The notes: generated by a model not told the origin, from the sequence alone. A stretch of 64,000 bases of DNA from Hyphomicrobium sp. (GCA_016716675.1 JADJVG010000001.1:124001-188000); one strand, 5' to 3'. Positions 1 to 10,832 are shown, numbered from the stretch's first letter. A program made the numbers and translations.

Positions 1-376
1 AATTCTCGTCGTGCTTGGCAAGCACGCTGTCGGCGACAAACACGCCATTCGCATCGAGCTTGCCTTCCGCCACCACACCTTGCCCCTCCCGGAACAGATC
101 TGGCAAGACGCCAGTGAAGGCGACTGGAATATCCTTTAGCGTGTCGGTGACCTTAAATGTCACCGTCGTGCCCTGGCCACGCTGGACCGAGCCGTCGGCG
201 ACCAGACCGCCGAGGCGGATACGTTGCCCGGCGGGGATGTGCTTTTCAGCAATATCGCTCGGCGTATGGAAGAACACGATCGAGTCTTTCATCGCGAACA
301 GCACAAGGATCGCGGCCAGCGCCAGCGTCGCGACGCCCGCTCCGATCATCACGCCGCGCTTCTGTTTCCGTGTCAT
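1..376 (-). CDS. ccmE: Cytochrome c maturation protein CcmE, 3' end cut by window edge
   Basis: CcmE is the periplasmic haem chaperone that binds haem covalently through a histidine and passes it to the CcmF/CcmH lyase. The visible 125 residues start MTRKQKRG, followed by one N-terminal membrane anchor (about residues 10-28), then the OB-fold with RLGGLV, VTFKVTD and LPDLFREGQGVVAEG. The sequence stops at LAKHDEN, just before the Tyr of the family's haem-binding H-D-E-x-Y motif, so only a short C-terminal tail is missing. It lies 40 bp downstream of ccmI on the same strand, the usual ccmI-ccmE (cycH-cycJ) order, with ccmF/ccmH expected beyond base 1. The ATG at 374-376 fits the usual start. 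Confidence 0.95.
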   Translation of the reverse strand, partial: MTRKQKRGVMIGAGVATLALAAILVLFAMKDSIVFFHTPSDIAEKHIPAGQRIRLGGLVADGSVQRGQGTTVTFKVTDTLKDIPVAFTGVLPDLFREGQGVVAEGKLDANGVFVADSVLAKHDEN

Positions 377-416
377 TTCACTACCGATCCTCGTGTTGTC
401 ACGATCCGCGCGGCAA

Positions 417-1569
417 TCAACTGCCGACGCCCAGCGCTTTCGCAAAATCTTCGATCTCGCGCACCGCGCCGTCGTCTCCGGCAAGGCCTGCCTTGGCACT
501 CGCAACGGCCTTCACAGCCTCGTCCTTGCGCCCCAGCATCTGATAGGCGCGGATCAGCTTCTGCCAGCCGTCCTTATCGCGCCCATTGGTCTTCAGTTTT
601 TCAGCCAATCCATTGACCATCTTATCGATCATGGCGACGCGTTCTTCCGGCGTCATTTTCTGCGCTGCGGCCATCTCTGCGGCTGTCGGGCCACCAGATG
701 CCGGCGGCGGTCGCAGCGCCCGGATCGGTCGCCGCCGCCTTCGGGTTTTCGAGCCGCGTCAGGCGCTGTTGAATGACACCACGCCATTCGGCATCGGCCG
801 GTGCCTCGGCAAGCAAGGCGCGATAGTCGGCAGCTGCTTCAGCCGACTTGCCGTCCTGTTCTTTCGCGAGCGCCAGCCAGATGCGCGTTTCAACATCCTT
901 CGGATTAGCCGCCAGCATGGTCTGCAAGGCTTTACGCGCGTCATCAGGCACCACGCCGTTTTCGGCGCGGATGCGCGCTTCGGCAAAACCCTGCAAGCGC
1001 CGCGGGCTCTCACCCAGTATTTTCATGGCCGTCGCGAAAGCATTGGCCGCGTCAACAAATTTGCCTTGCACCAGATAGACCGGCGCAATCACATCCCAAC
1101 CCTTGCCATCCTCAGGATGAGACCGTAAGCGCGCTTCAACCTTGGCAATGAGGTCATCCGTGTTGGCGCCACTGACGGGAGCGGCAACCCGCGTCGCGAG
1201 CGGCTCTCCTGGCAGTCCGGGTGCGCCGAAGGTCATATAGAGTGCAACACTCGCGAGCGGCAGCGCAAGCGTCGTTACCAAATGAATTGGCTTCGTAAAT
1301 GCCCCCGTCAGGGCCTGCGGTTGCGCGGCCGATTTCCGGTCCGTCTTGCGCAACACGCGCCGCCCGACTTCCGCGCGGGCGGCTTCGGCTTCCGATGTCG
1401 AGATGGCACCGCGTGCTTCGTCGGCATCGATTTCTGTAAGTTGGTCTTTATAAACTGCGATGTCCGCGTCAGACGCATCAGGCAGCGCGTCAGCCGGCTG
1501 CATCAGCGGGCGCGTCACGACGTAGGTGACGACGGCAGACAGAAGCGCGACCAAAATCCAAAAAATCAT
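417..1569 (-). pseudogene. ccmI: Cytochrome c biogenesis protein CcmI, frameshifted as read
   Basis: CcmI (CycH) is a membrane-anchored TPR protein that presents apocytochrome c to the haem lyase. The protein starts MIFWILVALL, with a first membrane helix, a cytoplasmic loop rich in Ala/Glu/Arg, a second helix near residues 97-115, then TPR-type repeats. The frame breaks near 690-697: upstream codons read DPGAATAAG, and the continuation PTAAEMAAAQKMTPEERV lies in another frame and runs to the stop at 417. The span is 1153 nt, so removing one extra base gives a normal 383-residue protein. Either a sequencing error or a very recent lesion would explain it. It is the first gene of the ccm operon that continues into ccmE. 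Confidence 0.88.
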
Positions 1570-1814
1570 CGCCTATGCGCTCTCCCGGGAGCTGCCCTTG
1601 GGCCGGCACTCTAAAACCGGCACAAACGACACTCAATCCAGATGTCTGCGCGTGATGTAATGGCGGACGTCACCGCCAGCAAGCCGCGCTTTCGACCTTC
1701 ATCTCAGCCCATAGAATTGGACTAAGCGGCGCGCAAGCACACATGCCAAATTAAGGATCATGTGTCGCGGCTATACCCGACAAATAAATTCAGGCGGATC
1801 GCTGCCAATCGTGC

Positions 1815-2291
1815 CTAGGCGACGTTTTGCCAGGTGCCGTCAGGATTACGGCAGGCCGTGCCACGCATCTGCTGGGGACGGCCATCAATATAGACCGTAT
1901 GGGTAAAATCGCGGCAATCTTCGCTGCCACGCTTATAGGGCTTGCTCGGCACGATTTCGCCGTAGCGGCCATTATCCGGGTTGCGCCACTGGCGCGAGAC
2001 GCCTGACTGGCCACGCTCCAAGGCTTCAAACTCAGCTTCCTGGGCGAGCTGACGATCACGGGCATCGAGCGTGCGGCCAATTTCGCTGCCAACCAACCCA
2101 CCGACAACCGCACCGGCGACCGTCGCCAGAACGTTGCCGCGGCCCTTGCCGATCTGATTGCCGACGATGCCGCCGGCAACGCCGCCGAGCACCATGCCGC
2201 TGTCGGACTTGGAAATCCCGCCGTCATTGCTGCTGCAGGCTGAAAGCCCCGCAAACACCGGTAAAACGACCAAAAGGCCCAAGCTGCGCAT
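1815..2291 (-). CDS. Glycine-zipper outer-membrane lipoprotein (17-kDa antigen / RT0821 type)
   Basis: A small exported lipoprotein of 158 residues. It starts MRSLGLLVVL and has a lipoprotein signal peptide ending in the lipobox LSAC. The next 60 residues hold GxxxG-type glycine zippers (VLGGVAGGIVGNQIGKG, VVGGLVGSEIG), typical of the Rickettsia 17-kDa surface antigen family that inserts in the outer membrane. The C-terminal half (CRDFTHTVYIDGRPQQMRGTACRNPDGTW) matches the conserved tail of this family. An upstream in-frame start at 2324 is possible, but it would put 11 extra residues before the signal peptide. It stands alone between ccmI and the sensor kinase. Its function is not known beyond an envelope role. 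Confidence 0.8.
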   Translation of the reverse strand: MRSLGLLVVLPVFAGLSACSSNDGGISKSDSGMVLGGVAGGIVGNQIGKGRGNVLATVAGAVVGGLVGSEIGRTLDARDRQLAQEAEFEALERGQSGVSRQWRNPDNGRYGEIVPSKPYKRGSEDCRDFTHTVYIDGRPQQMRGTACRNPDGTWQNVA

Positions 2292-2475
2292 GACAAACCC
2301 CGTCACTGAGAAATCCAACGTCACCGGCTGCCATGACTACGCGCAGTCCTTGAGTGAAGGGCTACGATGAGATTATGGGCACGGCAAGGCAGATTTCCAC
2401 AGTGATTCGGGCAAATATCAGACAAACAGCCGTCTCCGATGCGTTGCAGCACTGTTTTTTACCGCGCTGTTGCCG

Positions 2476-3858
2476 TCAGACGGCGGGAAGCTCCAACCGA
2501 ACCAGCAGTCCGCCGAGCGGTGACGCATCCAGCGACATGCTGCCACGGTATGAGGTGGCAAGGTCACTGACAATTGATAGCCCAAGACCCGAACCCGGCT
2601 TGGTCTCGTCCAGCCGCATGCCGCGCTTGCCGATTTTGGCGCGTTGCTCCGCGCTCAAGCCCGGTCCGTCATCCTCCACGGTCACCACAAGCCGTTTCGC
2701 GCGCACCTTGCCGTCCGGCGCAACAATCACAGCTTTGAGCTGGACGCGCTTGCGCCCCCATTTGCAGGCGTTGTCGAGCAGATTGCCGAGCATCTCTTCC
2801 AGGTCCTGCTTTTCGCCCTGGAATTTCGCACCCGCCGCAACCTGCAGGTAGATGGCGATGCCCTTGTCGCGATTGATGCGCTCAAGCGCCCGAACGAGCG
2901 GATCGGCGGTTGCCTCGAAAGGCGTCACACGGCCGATTGCGCCGGCGCTCGCTGCCATGCGGGCTCGATCTAGATAGTGTCCGACTTGATCGCGCATGAT
3001 TTGCGCCTGCTCAGCAACCTTTACCGCGAACGGTGATTTGTCCTCGCGAGCTTCGTTGGTGATCACCGCCAGCGGCGTCTTGAGGGCGTGTGCTAAGTTA
3101 CCCACCTGCGTGCGGGCGCGATCGACGATCTCGTTGTTCGATTGGATCAGCGCATTCAATTCATTTTGCAGCGGCTCGATCTCGGCCGGCAACTGGCCTT
3201 CTAGTTTTGAAGCTTCCCCCGAGCGGATGCTCGTCAAGCCCTTCTCAATGCGGCGCAGAGGTAGCAGACCGAAGCGAACCTGAAAGAGCGTGACAGCCAT
3301 CAACCCCAGGCCGAACAGCGACAGTGCCGTCGTCAACCTGTTGCGAAACTTGGCGACCGTTGCCTCCAGCCAATTAAGCGGCCCTGCAACGATCACTGAG
3401 TATTTGGTCTTGTCGGGCTCGTGGCCCGGCGTGTCGATGACTTCGAGAATTCGGATCGTTTCGCCCGTCGGCCCCGGCACGTTCATCCAACGTGTGCCGG
3501 TGTTGTCGGTCGGAAACTTCTTAGCGTAGGGCGACGGCAGGATAGCGGACGCCAGCGATGGTGAGACAAGCGTACGCCCCGGCGCTCCGTCGATTGGTCG
3601 AACCTGCCAATACCAACCGGAATTTGTCACCTCGAACAGCGGTTCATAGAGGTTCTGCGGCGGCACGGGAGCGTCGCCCGTGGTGTTCATGCTGTCGATA
3701 GCGAGCGCAGTCAGCAACTTTTTAAGCTGGGCGTCGAACGACAACTGCACGTCATCGCGATACAGCGAATAGATCAGATATCCCGCCAGCGGCAACACCA
3801 GCAGCGTCCACGCCGCCGACGTCGCAAACAATCGAAAAGCGAGTGAGTTAAACCTCAT
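2476..3858 (-). CDS. Two-component sensor histidine kinase, FeuQ/PhoQ-like
   Basis: A 460-residue membrane sensor kinase. It has an N-terminal helix (about 12-32), a periplasmic region of about 140 residues, a second helix near 175-195, a HAMP-like linker, then a dimerisation domain with phospho-acceptor His257 in NLAHALKTPLAV. The ATPase domain shows the N box (LGNLLDNACKW), G1 (VEDDGPGL) and G2 (GSGLGLSIV). It overlaps the upstream response regulator gene by 11 bp, so the two are translationally coupled. The gene pair and its place near ccm genes resemble the rhizobial feuP-feuQ locus, which controls envelope/osmotic functions in Sinorhizobium. That assignment is by resemblance only. Confidence 0.88.
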   Translation of the reverse strand: MRFNSLAFRLFATSAAWTLLVLPLAGYLIYSLYRDDVQLSFDAQLKKLLTALAIDSMNTTGDAPVPPQNLYEPLFEVTNSGWYWQVRPIDGAPGRTLVSPSLASAILPSPYAKKFPTDNTGTRWMNVPGPTGETIRILEVIDTPGHEPDKTKYSVIVAGPLNWLEATVAKFRNRLTTALSLFGLGLMAVTLFQVRFGLLPLRRIEKGLTSIRSGEASKLEGQLPAEIEPLQNELNALIQSNNEIVDRARTQVGNLAHALKTPLAVITNEAREDKSPFAVKVAEQAQIMRDQVGHYLDRARMAASAGAIGRVTPFEATADPLVRALERINRDKGIAIYLQVAAGAKFQGEKQDLEEMLGNLLDNACKWGRKRVQLKAVIVAPDGKVRAKRLVVTVEDDGPGLSAEQRAKIGKRGMRLDETKPGSGLGLSIVSDLATSYRGSMSLDASPLGGLLVRLELPAV

Positions 3859-4519
3859 CAGCGCCCTGGCTCATGCGATAGCCGAGCCCGCGCACGGTCT
3901 GAATGACATCAACGGGGATCTTCTTGCGCAACCGGCCGATAAACACCTCGATCGTATTGCTGTCGCGGTCGAAGTCCTGATCATAGAGATGCTCGACCAG
4001 TTCTGTGCGCGAGACGACGCGGCCGTTGTGGTGCATCAGATAGGCGAGCAAGCGGAACTCATGCGACGTCAATTTGATCTGCTGCCCTTCACAGGTCACG
4101 CGCGCCGACTTGGTATCGAGGCGCAGCGGGCCGCACTCGATTTCTGCCTTTGCATGACCGGACGCACGCCGCACCTGAGCCCGCACGCGTGCCAGCAGTT
4201 CTTCCATATGGAAGGGCTTCGCTAGATAGTCGTCGGCCCCCGCGTCCATGCCGGTGACCTTGTCGCTCCAACGATCGCGCGCGGTCAGTATGATGACCGG
4301 CATTTTGCGTTCGCTGCGCCGCCATTGCTCGAGAATGGAAATGCCGTCCATCTTGGGAAGGCCGATGTCGAGGATGACAACATCATAGGGCTCGGTATCG
4401 CCAAGGAAGTACCCCTCCTCGCCGTCATGCGCGGTATCGACCGCGTAGCCTGCATCACCGAGCGCCGTGACCAGCTGGCGATTAAGGTCTTTGTCATCTT
4501 CAACGACGAGTGCGCGCAC
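3848..4519 (-). CDS. OmpR-family response regulator, FeuP-like
   Basis: A 223-residue DNA-binding response regulator. The receiver domain has the acidic pair at residues 8-9 (VVEDDKD), phospho-acceptor Asp51 (VVILDIGLPKMDG), the conserved Thr/Ser in ILTARDRW and Lys in YLAKPF. The C-terminal winged helix carries LTSHEFRLLAYLMHHNGRVVSRTELVEHLY and the final TVRGLGYRM. Translation starts at a GTG (4517-4519), which keeps the canonical MRALVVEDD beginning. It forms a two-gene operon with the kinase and presumably acts on envelope genes. The small secreted protein just upstream is a candidate target or accessory factor, as PepSY-type genes often sit next to such regulators. Confidence 0.92.
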   Translation of the reverse strand: MRALVVEDDKDLNRQLVTALGDAGYAVDTAHDGEEGYFLGDTEPYDVVILDIGLPKMDGISILEQWRRSERKMPVIILTARDRWSDKVTGMDAGADDYLAKPFHMEELLARVRAQVRRASGHAKAEIECGPLRLDTKSARVTCEGQQIKLTSHEFRLLAYLMHHNGRVVSRTELVEHLYDQDFDRDSNTIEVFIGRLRKKIPVDVIQTVRGLGYRMSQGADEV

Positions 4520-4583
4520 GGGGAACCTGACTTATTGGGGTTGTCCTGGTACCGACCTTATAAGCGGCCTTGTGGCAAAACTT

Positions 4584-4923
4584 CTACCGGGACTTTGCAG
4601 GCTCAATTGCGTCCGCCGCTGGCGGGCGGGCCTCAACCACAATCGTCTTCAGGGCCCCACCTGCGGTTCTGACGACAACCTTATAGACGTAATCGTCGCC
4701 ATCCTTGCACAGCGTCGCCTTAACGATCTGGCCGGGCAACAATGTTCCCTCGTCCTGGGTAAGCTGCTGCACGGTCAACAGCTTTTCGCGGCGCACAATC
4801 TCACCCGCCGCACCCCAATCCGACAGGCACTCGTTCGCGTGCGCCGTCGACCCGGAGGCGGCAGCGATCCAGGCCGCGACGACGATCCAGAGTCAGATCC
4901 CGGAGGTTTGCATGCGCTGACAT
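4584..4923 (-). pseudogene. Small secreted PepSY-like protein, frameshifted in the signal peptide
   Basis: A short exported protein next to the two-component system. The mature part reads ECLSDWGAAGEIVRRE, then VQQLTQDEGTLLPGQIVKATLCKDGDDYVYKVVVR, a layout like the PepSY-type proteins found beside alphaproteobacterial regulators. A good signal peptide is present but split between two frames. The ATG at 4921-4923 gives MSAHANLRDLTL, and WIVVAAWIAAAS continues in another frame after position 4889. Restoring one CT unit to the dinucleotide run at 4889-4892 gives an intact 113-residue protein. Without the repair, an in-frame stop precedes the hydrophobic segment. A TTG/GTG start inside the mature part would lose export and is unlikely. 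Confidence 0.6.
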
Positions 4924-5025
4924 ATCCTTGCCTGCAACATTTTAACGCCACCACCGTGAACGCACCATGAATGTTCTTGTTATGCGAGTCCCGGGCGCTT
5001 TGCACACGCGCCTCAATCGAGTGGT

Positions 5026-6384
5026 TTACATCCGCAGGCTGATATCGCGGCGGATGAGCGGCTGCTTCGCAGTGCTGCGGCCGTAAATCGTCAGCAACAT
5101 GCCGAACAGCCCTGCAATCGCCTGTATGACCACGAGCGCCTGATCGCCAACCTCGGTAATCACCTCGGCAGGCAGATGGACGCCGAACAGCGGTCCGATG
5201 ATCGGCAACACGGTCGCCAATGTCGTTATCAAGGCGCCCCACACAGTTTTTGAGTGCCCCCACCATTTGCCGGCCGGTGGCGCCTCGTCCTGCCCGGCCA
5301 TTGCTTGTCCCGGAATTTCGCCGGGCAGCGGAAACTTGAAGTCCTGGTCCATTGGTATTGTTCCTTTCGCAGTTTCAATCTCAGCCGGGGGATCGCCGGC
5401 AATGGCCAGCGCCAGCGCTTCAGTTGCATCAACACGACGCAACCAGCCGCGCCCGAAGCGCCAGAAATGCGGAAGCGCGCGGTATCGGGCGCGCCGCAGC
5501 GCCGCATAACGCTCGATGACCGAGCGCACCGGTTGCGACCGCGCCGATTGCAAGGTTTCCGGGCCAATCTCACCATCGGCAGCAACCGCGAGGGCCGCTT
5601 GCAGCAGGCGGATCGCTCCGCCGACGCCATGATTGACGGCGGCATCGAAATGCATCGCGGCAATCGCGTCCGGCAACAGCCCACACGACGACGGCTGCCA
5701 GTAGTGCGCGTGATAAATGTCGCGAACGGTTGCGTCGTCGATGGCTTTCAAAGCCGCGATCAAGCGGGCGCGCGACGTCGCGTCGACCGTTACGCCGCGC
5801 CATTTCGCGAGAACGCCGAGAGTTATGCCCTTATTCGTCGGGCCACCTGGATCATAGGGATCGTTGTAGCCGCCTTCCATTGCCAAGACATGACGCAGGC
5901 AGCGCTCAAATATGCCGTGCATCGATTGCTGCGACGCGGGTGCGGCTTCCGTGCGGTTCGCGGACGACGGCCAGCGATAGCCGAGCACGCGCGCCGCCTC
6001 GAACGCTTCGACCGTCACTGCGTCGCTTTGATTGCCGCCGAGTAGGAACACACGGTTTGCCGACGCGCCGAGATAGAACCCGACATGTCCGGCATTCGCA
6101 TCTGCGCCGCGCGACAGGATCGCCAACGCGCCCAATGCCGGAACATCAAGTGCATGGCCCCACGCCAGATAACTCCGCGCCATCAGCGAGCCGCTCGGCG
6201 TAATCCCAGCACGCGCCAGCATCGCGCCGGCGAATGCGGCGCACCACGGGGTGGCATCGTCGCGGATTTCGCGGTGACCCGACTCGGCGAGATAGCCAAC
6301 CACCGCCGGCGCATTGGCCGCTCCAGCTTTTTCACGCACGCCAAACTCCGCCCACGCGGCGGCGAGCCACGCTGGTTGTTGCAT
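5026..6384 (-). CDS. GTA-associated lysis protein: TIGR02594-like domain + GH108 muramidase + holin-like segment
   Basis: A 452-residue protein at the 3' end of the GTA cluster, 35 bp after the tail-fibre gene. Residues 1-145 resemble TIGR02594/CHAP-type cell-wall hydrolases (TPWCAAFAGAMLARAG, ADANAGHVGFYLG). Residues 155-325 resemble GH108 N-acetylmuramidases (AMEGGYNDPYDPGGPTNKGITLG). Residues 345-452 contain two hydrophobic stretches near 380-440, like holins associated with these muramidases. Each module begins at a methionine (M1, M155, M345), and M345 has AAAGGAAC about nine bases upstream, so the holin-like part may also be made separately. Its role would be host-cell lysis for particle release. 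A fusion produced by an indel or lost stop cannot be excluded. Confidence 0.72.
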   Translation of the reverse strand: MQQPAWLAAAWAEFGVREKAGAANAPAVVGYLAESGHREIRDDATPWCAAFAGAMLARAGITPSGSLMARSYLAWGHALDVPALGALAILSRGADANAGHVGFYLGASANRVFLLGGNQSDAVTVEAFEAARVLGYRWPSSANRTEAAPASQQSMHGIFERCLRHVLAMEGGYNDPYDPGGPTNKGITLGVLAKWRGVTVDATSRARLIAALKAIDDATVRDIYHAHYWQPSSCGLLPDAIAAMHFDAAVNHGVGGAIRLLQAALAVAADGEIGPETLQSARSQPVRSVIERYAALRRARYRALPHFWRFGRGWLRRVDATEALALAIAGDPPAEIETAKGTIPMDQDFKFPLPGEIPGQAMAGQDEAPPAGKWWGHSKTVWGALITTLATVLPIIGPLFGVHLPAEVITEVGDQALVVIQAIAGLFGMLLTIYGRSTAKQPLIRRDISLRM

Positions 6385-6419
6385 TCTGTCCTCACTTATT
6401 GTTCTGCGCCGTGGCGCGC

Positions 6420-9400
6420 CTAGATCGTCGCCGCGCGGCCTGCACCACGACCATACAGCGTGCTCATCTGATAGACCTTGAGCGCGATGCTCGATTGGAC
6501 ACCGCCAAAATCGGCGGTCTGCTGTGCCGCTGTATAAACAGCACTCGGCGTCACGGTCTGCAGCGTCCGCTTAACGACGGCGCCATCGAGAATATCGACC
6601 TCGTAACGCTCGCTATCTTCGCCAAGAGGAATTTCGGAAACTTCCCAGCTATCGCCAGCAATGCGCGACCGGCGCAGCCATGTGATCGTCACATCTCCCG
6701 ACGCACGCGCGCCCGTCACGCGCACCGGCGACAGCGGACGCAGCCCCAGGCCCTTATAGCTGTGCACCGTCGTGACGTACGACGGATCGCCGATGCTGCG
6801 ATTACCCGGACCATACCGCCAGTTGAACGGCAGGCACAGATCACCGAATGCCAAAGGCACACGGGTCACAGCACTGTCGAGTAAAACGAAGGGCGCACCG
6901 GCTGAAACGCTTGCCTGCATCGCGACTTCGCTGCCGCCTTGCCCACGCAGCAATCCGGTCAGTTCATAGGTCTGCACATCGACGAGCACGGCATTGAGGA
7001 ATTGAATGACTTCCCAGTCTCCGTCGCCATTGCGCACGGCCGCGCTATTGACGCCGCCCAACATCGATACGTTGTCCGCCGACGACAGCGCGCCGTGCGT
7101 CAGCTTCACGCGCAACGCCGCGCGCCAATCGATGCGGCCTTCAGGTCCTGGCTCAAGAACGCTCTGCGTCACCCCCATCGTCGCCGCTGCGGCCACCAAC
7201 GCCTTCAACTGATAGCCACTGGTCTGCGCCGACGCATACACCGCGACGTTTCCAGGCCACGGCACCTGCACAGCCGCGACGTAACCGGATTCCGGCGCAA
7301 CAGTTGCTCCAAGCAACGGCAGATCGAGAAACGCCAGCGACGGTGATCCGATCTGCACCGGCGGCGCGGGCGGCGGCGTCCGCCCCGGCAGCGCCACGCG
7401 TTCGTAGACATCGGAATCGATACTGCGCGCTTCGATCTCGCGCACGCCATGCTCCGATACATCGATGATGCGCAGCGCCCGCGTGCGATTACCCGACGTC
7501 ACCGACACCACGTCACCCGGCTCGATCGCCAGTGCAGACGGCGGCAACGCGAACGACGCCCGCTCCCGCGCTGCCCATGTTTCGAACAGCCACGTCTCGG
7601 CGATCGGTCCGGCAAGCGCGTCATCGAGCACAATCGCCAGGTCGGCCTGCGCCACCCGGCCACTGGCGCCCGTCAGTCGGCGGGCTTCGGCAACGGCCTG
7701 CTGATAATCGTCTTCCGCCGACATGAAGCGCAACTTCGCTGACGCCGGCAAATCCGTCTCCTGTCCGCGCGTCAATGTGATGAGGGCGTCGCCGTTCCGT
7801 TGTTCAACGGAGATCATCGGGCGCATAGGCCGCCAGCGTCCCGCTCATGCCGCGATGCTGGAAACGAATTTTGCCGCCGCTCTCGACGCTATCGAAGAAG
7901 TACGCCAGTTCGAGCGGCTGCAACGCGTCCCGCGCCGACATCACCCGATCGATGACATACCCCGGCACCGTGCCATTCAACCCCGGCGACAATGCGGTCA
8001 GCAAATCCGTAATCGTCGAGGATCTGCGACACCACCTGATCGAGAGACCCGCTCGCCAGCCGCCCATTCAACCAATGGCCGAGCGGCCAGTTGGCGCCGT
8101 CGCCCCACACCAACGTCTCGAACGGAAACGCTGGATACGGCCGCGCGTCCCAACAATAAACGTGGATATGATCGAGGCTGACCATGCGCCCGCCGTACAC
8201 CGCCGACACCGGATTGAGACCTGTCACATACCCGCTCTTGGTCCAGTCGAATGCCTCGATGAAGGCCTGCACAAAGCGGCGCTGCATCAGATCATCGCGC
8301 ACGCCGCGCGAATAATACGGCAAGGCGTTCTCGACACTCTTGGGATCGACGAACACGTTCGGTTGGTTGGCGCCCTTATCAACCGCCGGACAGCCGATTT
8401 CCATCAGCCAGAACGGTTTCGATTGCGGCACCCACGCCGTTGGCGTTGCGCTCTCTACGCCCGCCGGTCGGTTATAATGGTGGTTCAGCCACCACGACTT
8501 GATGTCCTTGTAGCGAAACACCCATGGCTTGCCGTAACCATCCGTGATCGGTGTTCTGACCTGCGCATCGCGATCGCCTTCCGACGCATAGTACCAGTCG
8601 TAACCTTCGCCGCCTTGCACATTGGCTTTCAGATAACCGAGATCGTGGATCGCCCTATAGCCAGCCTGATAGTCGAGATGCGTCCGCCCCTCACGCCAAT
8701 CGGCAAGCGGCCAATAGACGTCGATCCCAATGGCATCAATCGACGATGACGCCCACAGCGGATCGAGATGGAAATAGACATCCCCAGTACCGTCCGCCGG
8801 CTGATACCCGAAATACTCCGACCAGTCCGCCGAATAGAAAACCTTCACGGAAGGCCCCAGAACCGCCTTCACATCCGCGGCCAAGGCGATCAGCGCCGTC
8901 ACGAACGGAAACGTGCTTGCGTTCGAGCGCACGCCCGTCAACCCACGCATTTCCGAACCGATTTGAAAGGCCTTCACCCCGCCTGCGGCCTTTGCCAAAT
9001 AAGCCTGATGCAAAATCATCCGCCGGTAGGACCATTCGTCCGGCCCCGAATAGACGACCGTATCGCCAACGAGCGTGAAGTGCGCCGGCATCGCCGTGCC
9101 AACGAACGCCGCCACCTGTGACGCAGCGACCGCCGTCTTATCAACCGTTCCCGCTTGCCCCGCCGCCGGATGACACGTAATCCGCCCCCGCCAGGGATAC
9201 GCCGGTTGGCTGGCGCCACCATACGGATTCGGCAGCGCATTCCGGAAGCGGCAACATCCATGAGGATGAACGGCGTCATCGTGACGTTCAGTCCGCGCGC
9301 CGTGCAATCGCGAATGGCGGCAATCACCGTCTGATCAGACGGCGTACCGCCATAGGCCGCACGCCCCTCGATCTGGCTAACGACATAAGCGCTGGCCCGA

Positions 9401-10379
9401 TTAACGCCCGCGACGCTCCACGACAACGGCGCCGTCACTTTGTCTGCGACTTCGATGCCGGGCTTCAATTGACAATTGCCGGCCCTTAGATCCGTGCCGA
9501 ACCAACTCACCACCAGCGACACCTGCTTGGCGTTCGGTAACGCCGCCTGCATTTGATCAATCGCCACGTCCCAATCCGTGGAGCCTTGCAACGTATGCAC
9601 GTTCAGGGCGACCGCTGAACCTTCTTCAAATTGCTGGCGCACTGGTTCCGTCGCATAGACGAACTCTCCCGACCCCGGAATGAGCACGACGCCCTTGATG
9701 TCGGCGTCGGCCGCATCCGTATTGCGGAACACTTCAAACGAAAACTGCGGAACGCGATTGCCATAAGCGGCAAGCGGCATGCGTTCAAACACGATGTAGG
9801 CGACCCCGCGATACGCGGGCGCATTCCCTGCCCCTTCACGGGCCGCGATCAAGCTATCGACGTCATCCGTTTCTGTGCCGGTGTGCAGTCGCCACGCCAA
9901 CCCCGCGAGATCGATCTCGCGTCCATCCGCCCAGACGCGGCCAATCCGCGACACCGGCCCTTCGCACAACGCCACCGCCAGGTTGGCATAGTAGCGATAT
10001 TCGGTGCTCGTCGCCTCAGCGCCGCCGCCGAAACTGCCGCCCTTCCCGCCGCCTGCCGATTGCGACGAGGTAACAACACTTCTTCGAAGTCGGTCGCCCA
10101 GATCACCTGTCCGCCCAGACGGGCGCGGCCATAGAGCCTCGGAATCGGCGCACCTTCTGTTGATGCTGTCACGTGCAGATCGCTGAGCCGCGGCCCTTCG
10201 ACGGCGCGGCTTTGCCCGGACGATCCGAACAGAGCGTTGTCGATATACGACCCCGCCAGCGCACCAACCTGCGATCCGATCGCGGCACCCGTAAGGGTCG
10301 CCCCCAGGATCGAAACGCCAGCCGGTAGCAGCGCGCTGCCGGCAGCCGCGCCAACCGCTGCAAGCGCAAGCGTTGCCAT
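6420..10379 (-). pseudogene. GTA host-specificity / TIM-barrel tail protein (RcGTA g15 type), four frameshifts
   Basis: The large distal tail protein of gene transfer agents ('megatron'), which tips the tail and carries a glycoside-hydrolase-like TIM barrel. The start MATLALAAVGAAAGSALL has the hydrophobic glycine-rich N terminus usual for this family. The barrel region (WSYRRMILHQAYLAKAAGGVKAFQIGSE, DAIGIDVYWPLADWREG) and the segment GYVIDRVMSARDALQPLELAYFFD are well preserved. The frame breaks four times: near 10073-10080 (-1), 9242 (-1), 7981-7984 (+1 C) and 7809-7810 (+1 G). The four indels cancel in sum, and the repaired protein is 1319 residues, the usual size. No internal stops other than those caused by the shifts were seen. 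Confidence 0.85.
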
Positions 10380-10382
10380 GGG

Positions 10383-10829
10383 CTATTCTCCAGAACGAAG
10401 GTGAGGAAACTGAAAGGCCGCCGCGATCCGCCGCCGCCACCACGGCGATAAGGCGACTTCCGAGACGGGGCCGCCTTCCATGGCGTGGATCATCGTACCG
10501 CGTGTCGCGACAAGCGCCGCGTGCTTTGCGACGTATCCTGCTCGCAGCCTGAAAATGAGCACGTCACCGGCAGCGCACTGCGAGGGATTGATTTCCACGA
10601 GATACCGGCGCGCCGATCAGCATCGTCTCGATGCCGCTCGCCTCAGCCCAATCGCGGCTATCGTGGCGGGCGTTTCGACGTCGCTTCCGAAGCAGTCGCG
10701 CCATACTCCGCGCACGAGACCCAGACAGTCGGCGCCGACGCCTTTGCAGCTCGCCTGATGGTGATACGGCGTGCCGATCCACGATCGCGCAGCCCGCACA
10801 ATCGCGTCGCGTCTCAATTGCGTTTTCAT
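10383..10829 (-). pseudogene. GTA NlpC/P60 cell-wall peptidase (RcGTA g14 type), two frameshifts
   Basis: A tail-associated peptidase that helps the particle cross the recipient's peptidoglycan. The N terminus reads AARSWIGTPYHHQASCKGVGADCLGLVRGVW, which has the catalytic Cys of NlpC/P60 in GADCLGLVRG. The middle (SRDWAEASGIETMLIGA) and the C-terminal part (VEINPSQCAAGDVLIFRLRAGYVAKHAALVATRGTM, with the catalytic His in AKHAAL) lie in two other frames. Breaks are near 10659-10670 (-1) and 10608-10616 (a lost GC unit). Repaired length is 149 residues, normal for the family. It sits between g13 and g15, 3 bp from each, as in other GTAs. Confidence 0.8.
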
Positions 10830-10832
10830 CGC

